NCBI GenBank assembly: GCA_009837815.1
Contig: VXSV01000151.1
Coordinates: forward strand, 1-39,630
DNA: 39,630 nt
Origin: Acidimicrobiia bacterium
GTDB taxonomy: Bacteria > Actinomycetota > Acidimicrobiia > Spongiisociales > ZC4RG35
Reading direction: 5' to 3'
Position 1 is the first letter of the stretch; each line of letters begins with the position of its first letter. The notes beneath the pieces were generated by a model that saw nothing but the letters and a program-made list of their open reading frames with translations, had not been told where the DNA came from and did no database searches. Both the position numbers and the translations under genes were made by a program. Below are positions 8,820 to 17,394 of this stretch, piece after piece.

Positions 8820-9425
8820 TCAGAACAGGCCCATCTGCTCCGGCTCGGCCAAAATCCCTTCCCCGGCGTTCATCGAGTCGAGGACCGAGCGCATCAGCGC
8901 CAGGTCCTCACGGATCTGGTCGGTGACCCGTTCTCCTCCCCTGAGGGCGGCGGCCGGATGGAAAGTGGGGATGAGGACCTTGTCTTTCCACCATTTGTAG
9001 CTGCGGCCGCGCATCCGGCTGATACCGGTGTTGGTGCGCAGAAGAAGCTGAGTGGCGAAGTTGCCCAGGGTCATGACCACCTTGGGGTCCACCAGGTCGA
9101 GTTGGCCTCGCAGATAACCCTTGCACGACTCGATCTCGTCGGGCCGGGGATCCCTGTTGTGTGGGGGGCGACACTTGAGCACGTTTGCGATGTACACCTC
9201 GTGGCGTCCCATGCCCACCTCGTCCAGCAGCCGGTTGAGCAGACGACCGGCCGCCCCGACGAACGGTTCTCCCTCCAGGTCCTCGTTGCGGCCCGGCGCT
9301 TCACCGACCATCATGACATCCGCATCGGAGCGACCCACCCCGAAGACCACATTGGTTCGGGACTCCGACAGCCGACAGTCAGTGCAGACGCTTGCCCGGG
9401 CGCCCAGAGCGGCCAGTTCCTGCAT
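8820..9425 (-). CDS. Uracil-DNA glycosylase, family 4/5 type (iron-sulfur)
   Basis: The 201-residue protein shows four cysteines suited to a 4Fe-4S cluster (C14, C17, C85, C101), motif A GEAPG at 41-45 followed by G-E-P-F-V-G-A-A-G, N-V-L-K-C-R-P-P, and HPAAALR starting at H156. Family 4 enzymes remove uracil from DNA in both single and double strands. The GEAPG form with Glu fits family 4 better than family 5. It sits between an IMPDH-like gene (6 nt) and tsaE (10 nt); this insertion is not part of the Mycobacterium order I remember. Confidence 0.9.
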   Translation of the reverse strand: MQELAALGARASVCTDCRLSESRTNVVFGVGRSDADVMMVGEAPGRNEDLEGEPFVGAAGRLLNRLLDEVGMGRHEVYIANVLKCRPPHNRDPRPDEIESCKGYLRGQLDLVDPKVVMTLGNFATQLLLRTNTGISRMRGRSYKWWKDKVLIPTFHPAAALRGGERVTDQIREDLALMRSVLDSMNAGEGILAEPEQMGLF

Positions 9426-9431
9426 GTGCGG

Positions 9432-10499
9432 CTAGCGGCCCGGGTTGGAGGCGTGGGGATGGCTTTCGGCAACTCCGGCGGGCGTGGTCCTGACGAAACG
9501 GGCATTGCGTTGGAAGGCCGCCAGGTCGGTGGCGCCCAGATAGCTCATGGCGCTTCGCACTCCACCCATCAGGGGCCCTACCACCTCCGCCGCGGTTCCC
9601 CGGTAGGGCACCGTCCATTCGATTCCCTCCGGGGAGCGGTGCTCGAAGTATTCGTCCTCCAGTTCGGCGCCGCGCCGGGCGGCGCGGAGCACCGCAGCCT
9701 CCTGTGAAGCCATGCCGCGGACTCTCTTGACCGGCCCGGTGGAGGTCTCCTCCACCTCTCCGGGACTCTCCCGGGTTCCGGCAAGAAGACTCCCCACCAT
9801 CACCGAATCGGCGCCGAGCGCCAAGGCCTTGGCGATATCACCTCCCGCTCTGATCCCTCCATCGGCGATGATCGGGGCGCCCACGTCCGCCTGCACCACA
9901 TCGTAGAGGGCGGTGACCTGGGGGACTCCCACCCCGGTGACCACCCGGGTGGTGCACACTCCCCCCGGCCCGACACCCACCTTGACCGCGTCCGCCCCGG
10001 CCCTCACCAGATCGACCGCGCCCTGGCCGGTGGCCACGTTCCCGGCGATCAGATCCGTCTCGGGGAACTCATCCTTCAGAAAGCCGACCGCTCGGAGGGC
10101 GTGCTCGGCGTGACCGTGGGCGATGTCCAGCACCAACACGTCCACTCCGGCCGCCACGCAATTTTTGGCCCGCCGGGCCATCTCCTCCCCCACTCCCAGA
10201 GCTGCGCCCACCACCAGATCCTCACCCGCCTCCTTTACCTTTTCCACCTGCCGGGCATGGTCCTCCACCGGCAGGAACCGGTGAATGATCCCGATGCCGC
10301 CCATCCGCGCCATCGCCACGGCCATCTTCCACTCACAGACCGTGTCCATGTTGGCGGCCAACACCGGGATGTCGAGGGGGATGCGACGGCTGAGACGGGT
10401 GCGGAGGCTCACCTCCTGGCGGGAACCCACCGCCGAGCGACGGGGCACCAACAGCACATCGTCATAGGCGAGGGCGAGGGGAAATTCGGCTGGATTCAT
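9432..10499 (-). CDS. IMP dehydrogenase / GMP reductase family enzyme without CBS domains
   Basis: At 355 residues this is only the TIM-barrel catalytic domain: the CBS pair normally placed near residue 100 of IMPDH is missing, with A-L-G-V-G-E-E-M running straight on. The catalytic loop is G-P-G-G-V-C182-T-T-R and the substrate loop G-V-G-V-P-Q. A-A-N-M-D-T-V resembles GMP reductases, while [11 protein letters not shown] and the C-terminal A-G-V-A-E-S-H-P-H resemble IMPDH. Either NAD-dependent IMP oxidation or NADPH-dependent GMP reduction is possible. The start overlaps the alr stop (ATGA). Confidence 0.82.
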   Translation of the reverse strand: MNPAEFPLALAYDDVLLVPRRSAVGSRQEVSLRTRLSRRIPLDIPVLAANMDTVCEWKMAVAMARMGGIGIIHRFLPVEDHARQVEKVKEAGEDLVVGAALGVGEEMARRAKNCVAAGVDVLVLDIAHGHAEHALRAVGFLKDEFPETDLIAGNVATGQGAVDLVRAGADAVKVGVGPGGVCTTRVVTGVGVPQVTALYDVVQADVGAPIIADGGIRAGGDIAKALALGADSVMVGSLLAGTRESPGEVEETSTGPVKRVRGMASQEAAVLRAARRGAELEDEYFEHRSPEGIEWTVPYRGTAAEVVGPLMGGVRSAMSYLGATDLAAFQRNARFVRTTPAGVAESHPHASNPGR

Positions 10500-11614
10500 G
10501 AAACGTGACGCCTGGGCAAGCGGGGACCGATTCGGGAAACGACTTCGTAGTTGATTGTATCGGACAACTCCGCCCAGTCATCGAGACTTATCGACTCGAA
10601 TCCGACGGCGCCGACCAGCACCGCCTCGTCGCCCACTTCCACCGCCTGGTCCCCGACGTCCACCACCATCTGATCCATGGTCACCCGCCCCGCCAGGGGA
10701 AAGCGCCGACCTCCGATCAGGACCTCCCCGCCCTCCGAGATGCCGCGGGGTATCCCGTCGGCGTAGCCCAGGGGAAGGGTGGCCACCTTCGATGAAGCCG
10801 GGAGGGGCCGGACCCGGCCGTAGGAAGGCCGGGCGCCTTGGGGGTGTCGAAGGACGTGGGAGACATGGGAGACGATTTTCATGGCGGGGCGCAGGTCGAT
10901 GAGGGGCCGGGCGGCGGGATGTGGGTAAAGGCCGTATATCCCCAGGCCGGTTCTGACCATGTCCAGGTGGGAATCTGGGTGAGACAGGGCGCCCGGAGTG
11001 TTGGCCAGGTGCCGGAGAACGGGTGGACTCCCCGCGGGCAGGGCCGCTTTCGCCAACCGCACGGCCCGGTCAAAGATCTCGATCTGACGACGGGTGAAAT
11101 CGGGGTCGGTGTCGGCGACCGCGAAGTGGCTCCAGATCCCTCCCAGGCGCAGCGGAGGGCGCCCGGAGACTCGCCGGGCCAGTTCCGGCAGGGCCTTGGG
11201 ATGAGCGCCTACCCGGTGCATCCCGGTGTCGACCTTGAGGTGTACCTCCATACCCCCTTCTCCCCGGCGATGGACCACTTGCGCCAAGGCGTCGACGGCC
11301 GGGACTGTGTAGAGGGTTGGGGTGAGGTCTGCGTTGGCTACGGCGTCGAGGTCATCCCTTGGGGGTTCGGAGAGGAGCAGCACGGGGGCTGTGATTCCTT
11401 CCTCCCGCAGTTGCACTCCTTCTTCCACCGTGGCGACGGCCAGCCAGGCGGCGCCGTTGTCCAGGGCGGTCTTGGCCACCGCCGGGGCGCCATGACCGTA
11501 TCCGTCGGCTTTCACCACCGCACACAACTTGGCGTCGGAGGCGTGGGCGGCCAACTGTCGCACATTGTGGGCGACCGCGCCCAGGTCGATCTCCACCCAG
11601 GACGGCCGACTCAC
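10496..11614 (-). CDS. alr: Alanine racemase
   Basis: The 372-residue PLP enzyme makes D-alanine for peptidoglycan. K35 in V-V-K-A-D-G-Y-G-H-G is the PLP lysine, P-S-Y-G-R holds the catalytic tyrosine of the second domain, and L-P-L-G-Y-A-D-G-I-P-R and M-D-Q-M-V-V-D-V are standard C-terminal motifs. GTG 11614 is chosen because family homology (W-V-E-I-D-L-G-A) begins at once and the GTGA overlaps the stop of the nnr gene. A longer frame reaching 11776 is within nnr and rejected. Confidence 0.95.
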   Translation of the reverse strand: MSRPSWVEIDLGAVAHNVRQLAAHASDAKLCAVVKADGYGHGAPAVAKTALDNGAAWLAVATVEEGVQLREEGITAPVLLLSEPPRDDLDAVANADLTPTLYTVPAVDALAQVVHRRGEGGMEVHLKVDTGMHRVGAHPKALPELARRVSGRPPLRLGGIWSHFAVADTDPDFTRRQIEIFDRAVRLAKAALPAGSPPVLRHLANTPGALSHPDSHLDMVRTGLGIYGLYPHPAARPLIDLRPAMKIVSHVSHVLRHPQGARPSYGRVRPLPASSKVATLPLGYADGIPRGISEGGEVLIGGRRFPLAGRVTMDQMVVDVGDQAVEVGDEAVLVGAVGFESISLDDWAELSDTINYEVVSRIGPRLPRRHVS

Positions 11615-13038
11615 CGCGACGTCTCCCAGGCCCAGCGCCCCACTTCGTCGGAGAGGGCGTCGGCGGTAACGGTTCGCCGGGCGGCCAGGGCGGCTCCGGC
11701 CCGGCCGTGCCAGAAGGCGGCCGAGCGAGCCGCGGCGGCAGGTGAAAGACCCCGCGCCCAGAACGCCGCCACCCATCCCGCCAGCACATCACCCGTGCCG
11801 ATGGTGGCCAGTTCGGGACCGCCCTCTCTCACCACCCATGTCTCTCGGGGATCGCACACCAGGGTGGGGTTGCCCTTGGCCAACACCACCAATCCCGAAG
11901 CGGCCAAATCCCGGATCTCTTCCAACCTGGGGGCATCACCCGTCAGAGAGGCCAACTCGCCCCGGTGGGGAGTGATCACCGTCGGTTCCCGCCGGGCCGA
12001 GAGGAGCGCCGGATCGGACGCCCCCAGCGCGTCGGCGTCCACCACCAGCGGCCCCTCCCATTCCTCTATCATCCTCCGCGCCCAGCGGACGGTTTGACCG
12101 TCTGCGCCTATACCGGGTCCGATCACCATTACGTCGAAGCGGGATGCGGTCTCCAAACAGGCATCCGTCCGGGCTGTTACGAAACGCTCCTCCGAGCCGA
12201 GTCCGTAGGTCAGGAGTTCGGGAGCGGCCCCGGCAACCACCTCCTGGCATCCGCCCGGGACCATCAACCCCACCGACCCCGCCCCGGCCCGCAGCGCCGA
12301 GCGGGCGGCCAGGAGGGGGGCGCCGGTCATCCCCCGCGATCCGCCCATCACCACGACCGACCCCGCTCTCCACTTGTGAACGGTGCGTCGCCGCGCCGGG
12401 CGGGGGCAGTCCCCGGCCTCGGCCAGGAACATAGCCGGCGTCTCCCCGGTCTGGCCGATGTCCGCCACCTCCACCTCGCCGCAGTAGTCAGGGCCCTGTC
12501 CCAGGAGGTGGCCGGTCTTGAGGGCATGAAAAGTGACGGTCCTATCGGCCTGGAAGCATCGATCGGGGACCTGTCCCGTGCCGGGGTCCATCCCGGAGGG
12601 GAAGTCAACCGACAGGACCGGAGCGGGATGTTCCATCCAGGCCGTCAGAGCAGGGGGGCACCGCCCGCGGAATCCCCCTCCGAACACCGCGTCCACCACC
12701 AGATCAACCCGGGGAGGTGGGGCGCCGAGAGGCTCCATTTCCACTCCGGCCGCCGATGCCCGCTCAAGCGCCCACCGGGCCGCGTCGGTTTTGGGTTCGC
12801 TCAGCTGGTGGACGACCACAGCCGCGCCGCGGCGTCGCAGGAGTCCGGCGGCTACGTACCCGTCGCCCCCGTTGTTGCCCGGGCCGGCCAGGACCGCCAC
12901 CCGGCTGCCGTATCCGGCTCCCATCCGGGCCGCGGCGTTCTCCACCGCCCACCCGGCCCTTTCCATCAGCACTTCCACCGGCTCGGGGGCGACCCGGTCC
13001 AGACGAGCGGCCTCTGAAGGTGTGATAACCGGCTTCAT
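11611..13038 (-). CDS. nnr: Bifunctional NAD(P)HX epimerase / dehydratase
   Basis: A 475-residue fusion that repairs hydrated NADH and NADPH. The N-terminal YjeF/NnrE domain (about 1-210) has L-A-G-P-G-N-N-G-G-D-G-Y-V-A-A and V-D-F-P-S-G-M-D. The C-terminal NnrD kinase-like domain (about 220-475) has V-V-M-G-G-S-R-G-M-T-G-A, V-I-G-P-G-I-G, V-V-D-A-D-A-L, T-P-H-R-G-E and G-T-G-D-V-L-A-G. Both halves look intact. It lies between acpS (41-nt gap) and alr (4-nt overlap), a common actinobacterial arrangement. Confidence 0.95.
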   Translation of the reverse strand: MKPVITPSEAARLDRVAPEPVEVLMERAGWAVENAAARMGAGYGSRVAVLAGPGNNGGDGYVAAGLLRRRGAAVVVHQLSEPKTDAARWALERASAAGVEMEPLGAPPPRVDLVVDAVFGGGFRGRCPPALTAWMEHPAPVLSVDFPSGMDPGTGQVPDRCFQADRTVTFHALKTGHLLGQGPDYCGEVEVADIGQTGETPAMFLAEAGDCPRPARRRTVHKWRAGSVVVMGGSRGMTGAPLLAARSALRAGAGSVGLMVPGGCQEVVAGAAPELLTYGLGSEERFVTARTDACLETASRFDVMVIGPGIGADGQTVRWARRMIEEWEGPLVVDADALGASDPALLSARREPTVITPHRGELASLTGDAPRLEEIRDLAASGLVVLAKGNPTLVCDPRETWVVREGGPELATIGTGDVLAGWVAAFWARGLSPAAAARSAAFWHGRAGAALAARRTVTADALSDEVGRWAWETSR

Positions 13039-13079
13039 CTTCGGGGTCTAGGGGGTGAGGCCGACCACATGGGGGACCT

Positions 13080-13451
13080 TCAGTGTTCTCCAAGGGCCAA
13101 CGCCATCACCAGCGCCGTTTCGTCGGTGTGGGTGATGGTCACCTGCACCTCGGTGACTCCCAGGAGCTCGGCGCGCCGCAGGGCGGTTCCCGTCAGGTTC
13201 ACCCGCGGTCTACCTCCCCCGGTGATCTCTATGTCGGTCCAGCGGAGCCGTCTCCAGCCGGTCCCGAGGGACTTCATGACCGCTTCCTTTCCGGCGAAGC
13301 GAGCCGCGAACCTGCATTCGGGCTTTTGGAAGCGGTCGGCGTACTCCCGCTCGTGAGTAGTGAAGCACCGCTCCCGAAAGCGCGGGTAACGCTCCAGCAT
13401 CGACCTCACCCGGCCCACGGACGTCAGATCCACTCCCATGCCGATAATCAT
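13080..13451 (-). CDS. acpS: Holo-[acyl-carrier-protein] synthase AcpS
   Basis: The 123-residue enzyme transfers 4'-phosphopantetheine from CoA to acyl carrier protein. I-G-M-G-V-D-L gives metal ligand D8, and F-A-G-K-E-A-V-M-K gives E56; I-T-H-T-D-E-T-A ends the fold. ATG 13451 is the conservative start. A GTG directly before it (13454) lies exactly 7 nt after a TAGCAT box and could be a leaderless start. A 42-codon upstream extension is low-complexity and not family-like. Confidence 0.93.
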   Translation of the reverse strand: MIIGMGVDLTSVGRVRSMLERYPRFRERCFTTHEREYADRFQKPECRFAARFAGKEAVMKSLGTGWRRLRWTDIEITGGGRPRVNLTGTALRRAELLGVTEVQVTITHTDETALVMALALGEH

Positions 13452-13461
13452 CACCACACCG

Positions 13462-13467
13462 ATGCTA
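13462..13467 (-). promoter_or_regulatory. Possible -10 box for the acpS-tsaD operon
   Basis: TAGCAT on the minus strand ends 7 nt before a GTG in frame with acpS, the spacing expected for a leaderless mRNA in actinobacteria. No -35 consensus is visible. Confidence 0.4.
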
Positions 13468-13577
13468 CCTGTCCGGCCCCTGGCCCGGCATGGAGACGCC
13501 CCGGCAGGCCCGGATCGTCCCGCCACGGGTGACTGTCCGCACAGGCTGTGAAGAACCCTCCTCCCTGGACAGTACAC

Positions 13578-15329
13578 CTAGCGGTTTTCGGAGTCTTCGA
13601 CTTCCTCGCCGGCCACATCGTGGTCGTCGGTGCCCAGCACGGCGTGCATAACGGCCTCGGTCTGCGCCTCGGGCACCTGGAAATGTCCCAGGGTGTGGTT
13701 TATCAGGGCGTCCACAGCGGCCTGCCGCTCCGCCACCACATGGTCGACCAAGCCGTCGTGCTGTAAGTCGGAGGCGTCCGCGGTGTCCTTTGCCCAGGCA
13801 AGCACCACCACCGCCGGGTTGTGTTCCCGGGCGATGCGAGCGATCTGTTCCACCCTTTCCGGAGGACTGTCGACCGCTACGACGATCCGGGCGTCCTTCA
13901 GACCGGCCCGCTCGGCGATCAGGTGCCTTGCCACGTCGCCTGCCAGGACGGCTCGCCCGTCCTCGTGAGCGCTCTCCTCGGCTTCGGGGTCGACGGTGAC
14001 GATGGTGTACGGGACAGACACCATTTCGAGAGCTTCGATGACGCTTTGCGCACGTGCCCCGTATCCGCTGACCACCACATGATCCGTTAACGGCTCGCCG
14101 TGATCGGCAGGGTCGGGGGCGGGCGGAGACAGTTTCTCTTGGTCGGTTTCTGTGGCCGCCCGGGCGGCCACCGCGTCGCCGAGCCGGAGGGCGTAGGGAC
14201 TGACCGCCATGAGCAACACCGTCACGGCTATGAAGGCGTCGGTGCCGGCCTCCAGACCGGCGGGCGCCAGTCCGACCGCTTCCCCGGCGCGTTCCAGCAC
14301 GAAGGAGAACTCGCCGATCTGCGCCAGCACCAGGGCCGATGAGAAAACCACGGCCTTGGGCTGTCGCAACAGGGCCGCGGCAGCGGCGGTCGCCGTCACC
14401 TTGACGACCACGACCACCAGCGCCAAGCCGATCACCACCAGGGCGTTGCGCACCAGATAGACCGGGTCCAGCAGCATGCCGATGGAGACGAAGAAGGTGG
14501 CGGAGAAGAGAATCTGCAGGGGCATCACCTCCCCCAGAGCACGCGTCGCCACCCGGCTCTCGCTGACCATCAGGCCGGCCAGGAATGCGCCGAGCGAGAT
14601 GGACACATCCAGGAGGCTGGTGAGGTAGGCCGTACCGAAACAGATGGCCAGGATGGTCAGAAGGAAAACCTCGCCCGACTGATACCGCGCCACCGACCGC
14701 ATCAACCTGGGAACCAAGGTCCGGGCGATGGTCACCACCGCCACCACTATTCCCACTGCCTTACCCACCGCCAGGAGAACGTCCCCCGGCCCCGCCGTCT
14801 CTCCTCCCAGCAGGGGCGCGGCCAGCACCATGGCGACGATGGCGAGGTCTTGGAAGATCAGCAGGGCGACCGAGACATTGCCGGTTGGTGAGGTGGTCGC
14901 GCGGCGTTCCGACAGCATCTTGAGGACGATGGCCGTGCTGCTGAGCGAGACCAGCAGCCCGGTGAAAAGCGCCGTCCTCCACTCCACGCCGAAAGCCATC
15001 ACCGCCATCGTGACCAGGCCGGTGGTTAGTCCGACCTGGATGGCGCCGCCGCCCACGATCAGGGGCGCCAAGCGCCGCACCCGCCTGAGGTTGAACTCGA
15101 TGCCGAGGGTGAACAGAAGCAGCATCACTCCGATATCGGCCGACTGGTTGACCAGATCGATGTCGCCGATGAGACCGACGCCGCCGGGCCCGATCACCAC
15201 CCCGGCCGCCAGGAAACCAACGATCGGCGCCACCCCCAGCCGGGCCGCACCCAGGGCAATCAGCGTTCCCGCCACCAACAATACGGCAAGTTCCTCGAAC
15301 AGAGGAGGCGCCGATGCGGCCAGCAGCAT
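13578..15329 (-). CDS. CPA2-family cation/proton antiporter with C-terminal RCK (TrkA-N) domain
   Basis: From ATG 15329 the product is 583 residues: about 12 membrane segments of the Kef/CPA2 exchanger fold (residues about 10-400), including F-T-L-G-I-E-F-N-L and L-L-I-F-Q-D-L-A-I-V, followed by a Rossmann RCK domain (H-V-V-V-S-G-Y-G-A-R-A) that binds nucleotide and gates transport. Related proteins exchange K+ or Na+ for H+ in pH and osmotic balance. A TTG two codons earlier is also possible; a longer frame to 15572 adds 81 residues of no recognisable kind. Divergent from the fasciclin gene and 126 nt from acpS. Confidence 0.88.
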   Translation of the reverse strand: MLLAASAPPLFEELAVLLVAGTLIALGAARLGVAPIVGFLAAGVVIGPGGVGLIGDIDLVNQSADIGVMLLLFTLGIEFNLRRVRRLAPLIVGGGAIQVGLTTGLVTMAVMAFGVEWRTALFTGLLVSLSSTAIVLKMLSERRATTSPTGNVSVALLIFQDLAIVAMVLAAPLLGGETAGPGDVLLAVGKAVGIVVAVVTIARTLVPRLMRSVARYQSGEVFLLTILAICFGTAYLTSLLDVSISLGAFLAGLMVSESRVATRALGEVMPLQILFSATFFVSIGMLLDPVYLVRNALVVIGLALVVVVVKVTATAAAAALLRQPKAVVFSSALVLAQIGEFSFVLERAGEAVGLAPAGLEAGTDAFIAVTVLLMAVSPYALRLGDAVAARAATETDQEKLSPPAPDPADHGEPLTDHVVVSGYGARAQSVIEALEMVSVPYTIVTVDPEAEESAHEDGRAVLAGDVARHLIAERAGLKDARIVVAVDSPPERVEQIARIAREHNPAVVVLAWAKDTADASDLQHDGLVDHVVAERQAAVDALINHTLGHFQVPEAQTEAVMHAVLGTDDHDVAGEEVEDSENR

Positions 15330-15615
15330 CCACAAGACGATACCGCCATCCCCGCGCCTACCTGCCGTTCGGCGCCCGGGAGCGGTGGCATTACGGCCGA
15401 TGGACACCAGGGCGTCCGACCCCGCCCCGAGACCCGAGAGAGTTCCACACCTCAACCGCGGCCTGTCATGGCCACCCGGTGGAAGGGCGTCGTTCCCGTT
15501 GGAGACGCCCGAAAGCAGACGAACATGCCTGCTGTCAACGACCTCCGCACAAACCTGCATCCAAAATCCCACTTCTTTCCGTAGTTATCTGTAAACGCCG
15601 AAAGAGGAGAGAACC
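15330..15615. other. Divergent intergenic region, antiporter / fasciclin
   Basis: It holds the candidate ECF-type promoter of the fasciclin gene at 15557-15584 and an AGGAG site before its ATG. The part next to the antiporter shows no clear promoter. Confidence 0.55.
15557..15584 (+). promoter_or_regulatory. Candidate SigK-like promoter of the fasciclin gene
   Basis: GCATCC (15557-15562), a 16-nt spacer, then CCGTAG (15579-15584). From memory, mycobacterial SigK promoters read CCATCC and CCGAAT with a 16-18 nt spacer, so the match is 5/6 and 4/6. Transcription would start near 15591, about 25 nt before the ATG. Confidence 0.45.
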
Positions 15616-16689
15616 ATGTTGAGAGCCTTTCCACGGTTTCTTGCTGTTGTGCTTGCAGTGTCGTTGATTGCGGCGGCATGCGGCGAGGACACTTCCGAAG
15701 AGGTCATCGAGACGACCACCGCCACCACTCAAGCGCCGGCTGTCGAGGAGGAGCCTGAGGCGTCGGAGCCCGAAGAGGAAGAGCCCGAAGCCGCCGGAAC
15801 AATCGTTGAGGTGGCTGTCGAGTCGGGAGCGTTCCCCACCCTCATCGCGGCGGTGCAAGCAGCCGGACTGGTCGACACCCTCAACGGAGAAGGCCCATTC
15901 ACCGTGTTCGCACCAACCGAAGAAGCCTTCGCCGCGGCCCTGGCCGGCCTCGACGTCACCCCCGAAGAACTCCTCTCCGACACCGAACTATTGACCGCGG
16001 TGCTCACCTACCACGTCCTGGCGATCGAAGCACCCGCCCAACTGGTAACGACCCTCGACGGCCAGACCGTCACCACCGTCAACGGCGCAGACATCACCAT
16101 CACCATCGACGGCGACACCGTCCGGGTCAACAACGCCACCGTCGTCACCACCGACATCCAAGCCACCAACGGCATCATCCACGTCATCGACACCGTCCTA
16201 CTCCCACCCACAGACGAGGAGCCTGAGGCGTCGGAGCCCGAAGAGGAAGAGCCCGAAGCCGCCGGAACAATCGTTGAGGTGGCTGTCGAGTCGGGAGCGT
16301 TCCCCACCCTCATCGCGGCGGTGCAAGCAGCCGGACTGGTCGACACCCTCAACGGAGAAGGCCCATTCACCGTGTTCGCACCAACCGAAGAAGCCTTCGC
16401 CGCGGCCCTGGCCGGCCTCGACGTCACCCCCGAAGAACTCCTCTCCGACACCGAACTATTGACCGCGGTGCTCACCTACCACGTCCTGGCGATCGAAGCA
16501 CCCGCCCAACTGGTAACGACCCTCGACGGCCAGACCGTCACCACCGTCAACGGCGCAGACATCACCATCACCATCGACGGCGACACCGTCCGGGTCAACA
16601 ACGCCACCGTCGTCACCACCGACATCCAAGCCACCAACGGCATCATCCACGTCATCGACACCGTCCTACTCCCACCCGCCGAGGGGTAG
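15616..16689 (+). CDS. Secreted lipoprotein with two identical fasciclin (FAS1) domains
   Basis: A 357-residue protein. Residues 1-21 form a signal peptide ending in a lipobox-like A-A-A-C22, so it is probably lipid-anchored outside the membrane. An acidic linker (about 44-60, repeats of E-P-E-A-S/E-P-E-E-E) leads to FAS1 domain 1 (about 61-198), then the same linker and FAS1 domain 2 (about 217-354). Both domains carry F-T-V-F-A-P-T-E-E-A-F and L-T-Y-H-V-L, the H1 and H2-side motifs of fasciclins such as mycobacterial MPT83/MPT70. FAS1 domains mediate adhesion or protein binding. A ribosome site AGGAG precedes the ATG. The sigma/anti-sigma pair follows on the same strand. Confidence 0.92.
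   Translation: MLRAFPRFLAVVLAVSLIAAACGEDTSEEVIETTTATTQAPAVEEEPEASEPEEEEPEAAGTIVEVAVESGAFPTLIAAVQAAGLVDTLNGEGPFTVFAPTEEAFAAALAGLDVTPEELLSDTELLTAVLTYHVLAIEAPAQLVTTLDGQTVTTVNGADITITIDGDTVRVNNATVVTTDIQATNGIIHVIDTVLLPPTDEEPEASEPEEEEPEAAGTIVEVAVESGAFPTLIAAVQAAGLVDTLNGEGPFTVFAPTEEAFAAALAGLDVTPEELLSDTELLTAVLTYHVLAIEAPAQLVTTLDGQTVTTVNGADITITIDGDTVRVNNATVVTTDIQATNGIIHVIDTVLLPPAEG
15748..16677 (+). repeat. Perfect 462-bp direct repeat in tandem inside the fasciclin gene
   Basis: Copy 1 is 15748-16209 and copy 2 is 16216-16677, offset 468 bp (156 codons, in frame), separated by 6 bp. I compared them line by line and found no difference. Each unit covers the acidic linker plus one whole FAS1 domain. The absence of even silent changes means very recent duplication, ongoing gene conversion, or an assembly effect. 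Confidence 0.93.
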
Positions 16690-16703
16690 GGAGCATGGGC
16701 CAG

Positions 16704-16745
16704 CTGCGCCCGGAAGGGTGTTCTCCTTCTCCGGTCCGGGCGCAG
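16704..16745 (+). terminator. GC hairpin after the fasciclin gene
   Basis: CTGCGCCCGGA (16704-16714) pairs perfectly with TCCGGGCGCAG (16735-16745) around a 20-nt loop, 15 nt past the stop. No U-run follows, as in many actinobacterial terminators. It would separate the fasciclin transcript from the sigma-factor transcript. Confidence 0.6.
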
Positions 16746-16836
16746 CGGCCCGGCTCGAACACCAGGTAGCGCACACCGCACGGGGATACCGAGTCGTGCT
16801 CGCCGCTCCGACGGTCCATAGGTCCCTTGCTTGACC

Positions 16837-16842
16837 TACACT
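16837..16842 (+). promoter_or_regulatory. -10 box of a probable leaderless sigma-factor mRNA
   Basis: TACACT lies exactly 6 nt before a GTG (16849) in frame with the sigma factor, and no ribosome binding site precedes that codon. The TANNNT-N6-RTG layout is the usual sign of leaderless transcripts in actinobacteria. Confidence 0.5.
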
Positions 16843-16848
16843 GCTTAT

Positions 16849-17394
16849 GTGGCTGTCCCCGGGTCAGAGTCGATCCACACCGTGGAGAAGGCATTCGCTC
16901 AAGGCGAGGAACAGGCGCTGAAAGCAGCCTACCTCCTGCATGGGAAGCTGGTTTACACCTACTGCCGCCGCGCCCTGGATGAGCCTCGGTCGATGGACGT
17001 AACCCAGGAAGTATTCATAAGCGCCTGGAAGAATCGACACAGATTCGACCCGGCGAGAGGCACTTTGGTCAGCTGGCTCATGTCCATCACCAAGAACCGG
17101 ATTGTCGACAATCTCCGCGCCGAGAGGCGACACACCGAGCGGCGCGACACCGCCCGGCCTGCCGAGCCGGCGACGCCCGATCCGGTGGACGCGATCGCCG
17201 AGAGGCTGCTGGTCGCCGATGCCCTACGTTCCTTGCCGGACCGGGCAAGGAGGGTCGTGATAATGCACTATTTCGATGACTTGACACACCGGCAGATAGC
17301 CGAACGCCTGTCGATGCCGCTCGGCACCGTCAAGAGCGACATCCGACGCAGCCTGGTGCAGCTTCGAAGCCAACTGGAGTCGGACCATGAATAG
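16849..17394 (+). CDS. ECF-family RNA polymerase sigma factor, SigK-like
   Basis: About 181 residues with only regions 2 and 4, as in ECF sigma factors. Region 2 shows M-D-V-T-Q-E-V-F-I-S-A-W, R-G-T-L-V-S-W-L and I-V-D-N-L-R-A-E-R-R; region 4 shows L-P-D-R-A-R-R-V-V-I-M-H-Y-F-D-D-L-T-H-R-Q-I-A-E-R-L and L-G-T-V-K-S-D-I-R-R helix-turn-helix. It directs polymerase to a small stress-type regulon. The GTG start is supported by leaderless spacing; TTG 16831 and GTG 16882 are alternatives. It overlaps the anti-sigma gene by 8 nt, so the two are coupled. The SigK label rests on the RskA partner and the fasciclin neighbour. Confidence 0.88.
   Translation: MAVPGSESIHTVEKAFAQGEEQALKAAYLLHGKLVYTYCRRALDEPRSMDVTQEVFISAWKNRHRFDPARGTLVSWLMSITKNRIVDNLRAERRHTERRDTARPAEPATPDPVDAIAERLLVADALRSLPDRARRVVIMHYFDDLTHRQIAERLSMPLGTVKSDIRRSLVQLRSQLESDHE

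Noticed and set aside
10838-12097. Long plus-strand frame across alr and nnr
   Set aside because: Antisense to two certain enzymes with no recognisable domain.
16831-16833. TTG as start of the sigma factor
   Set aside because: It lies before the -10-like TACACT and has no ribosome site; GTG 16849 at leaderless spacing is better.
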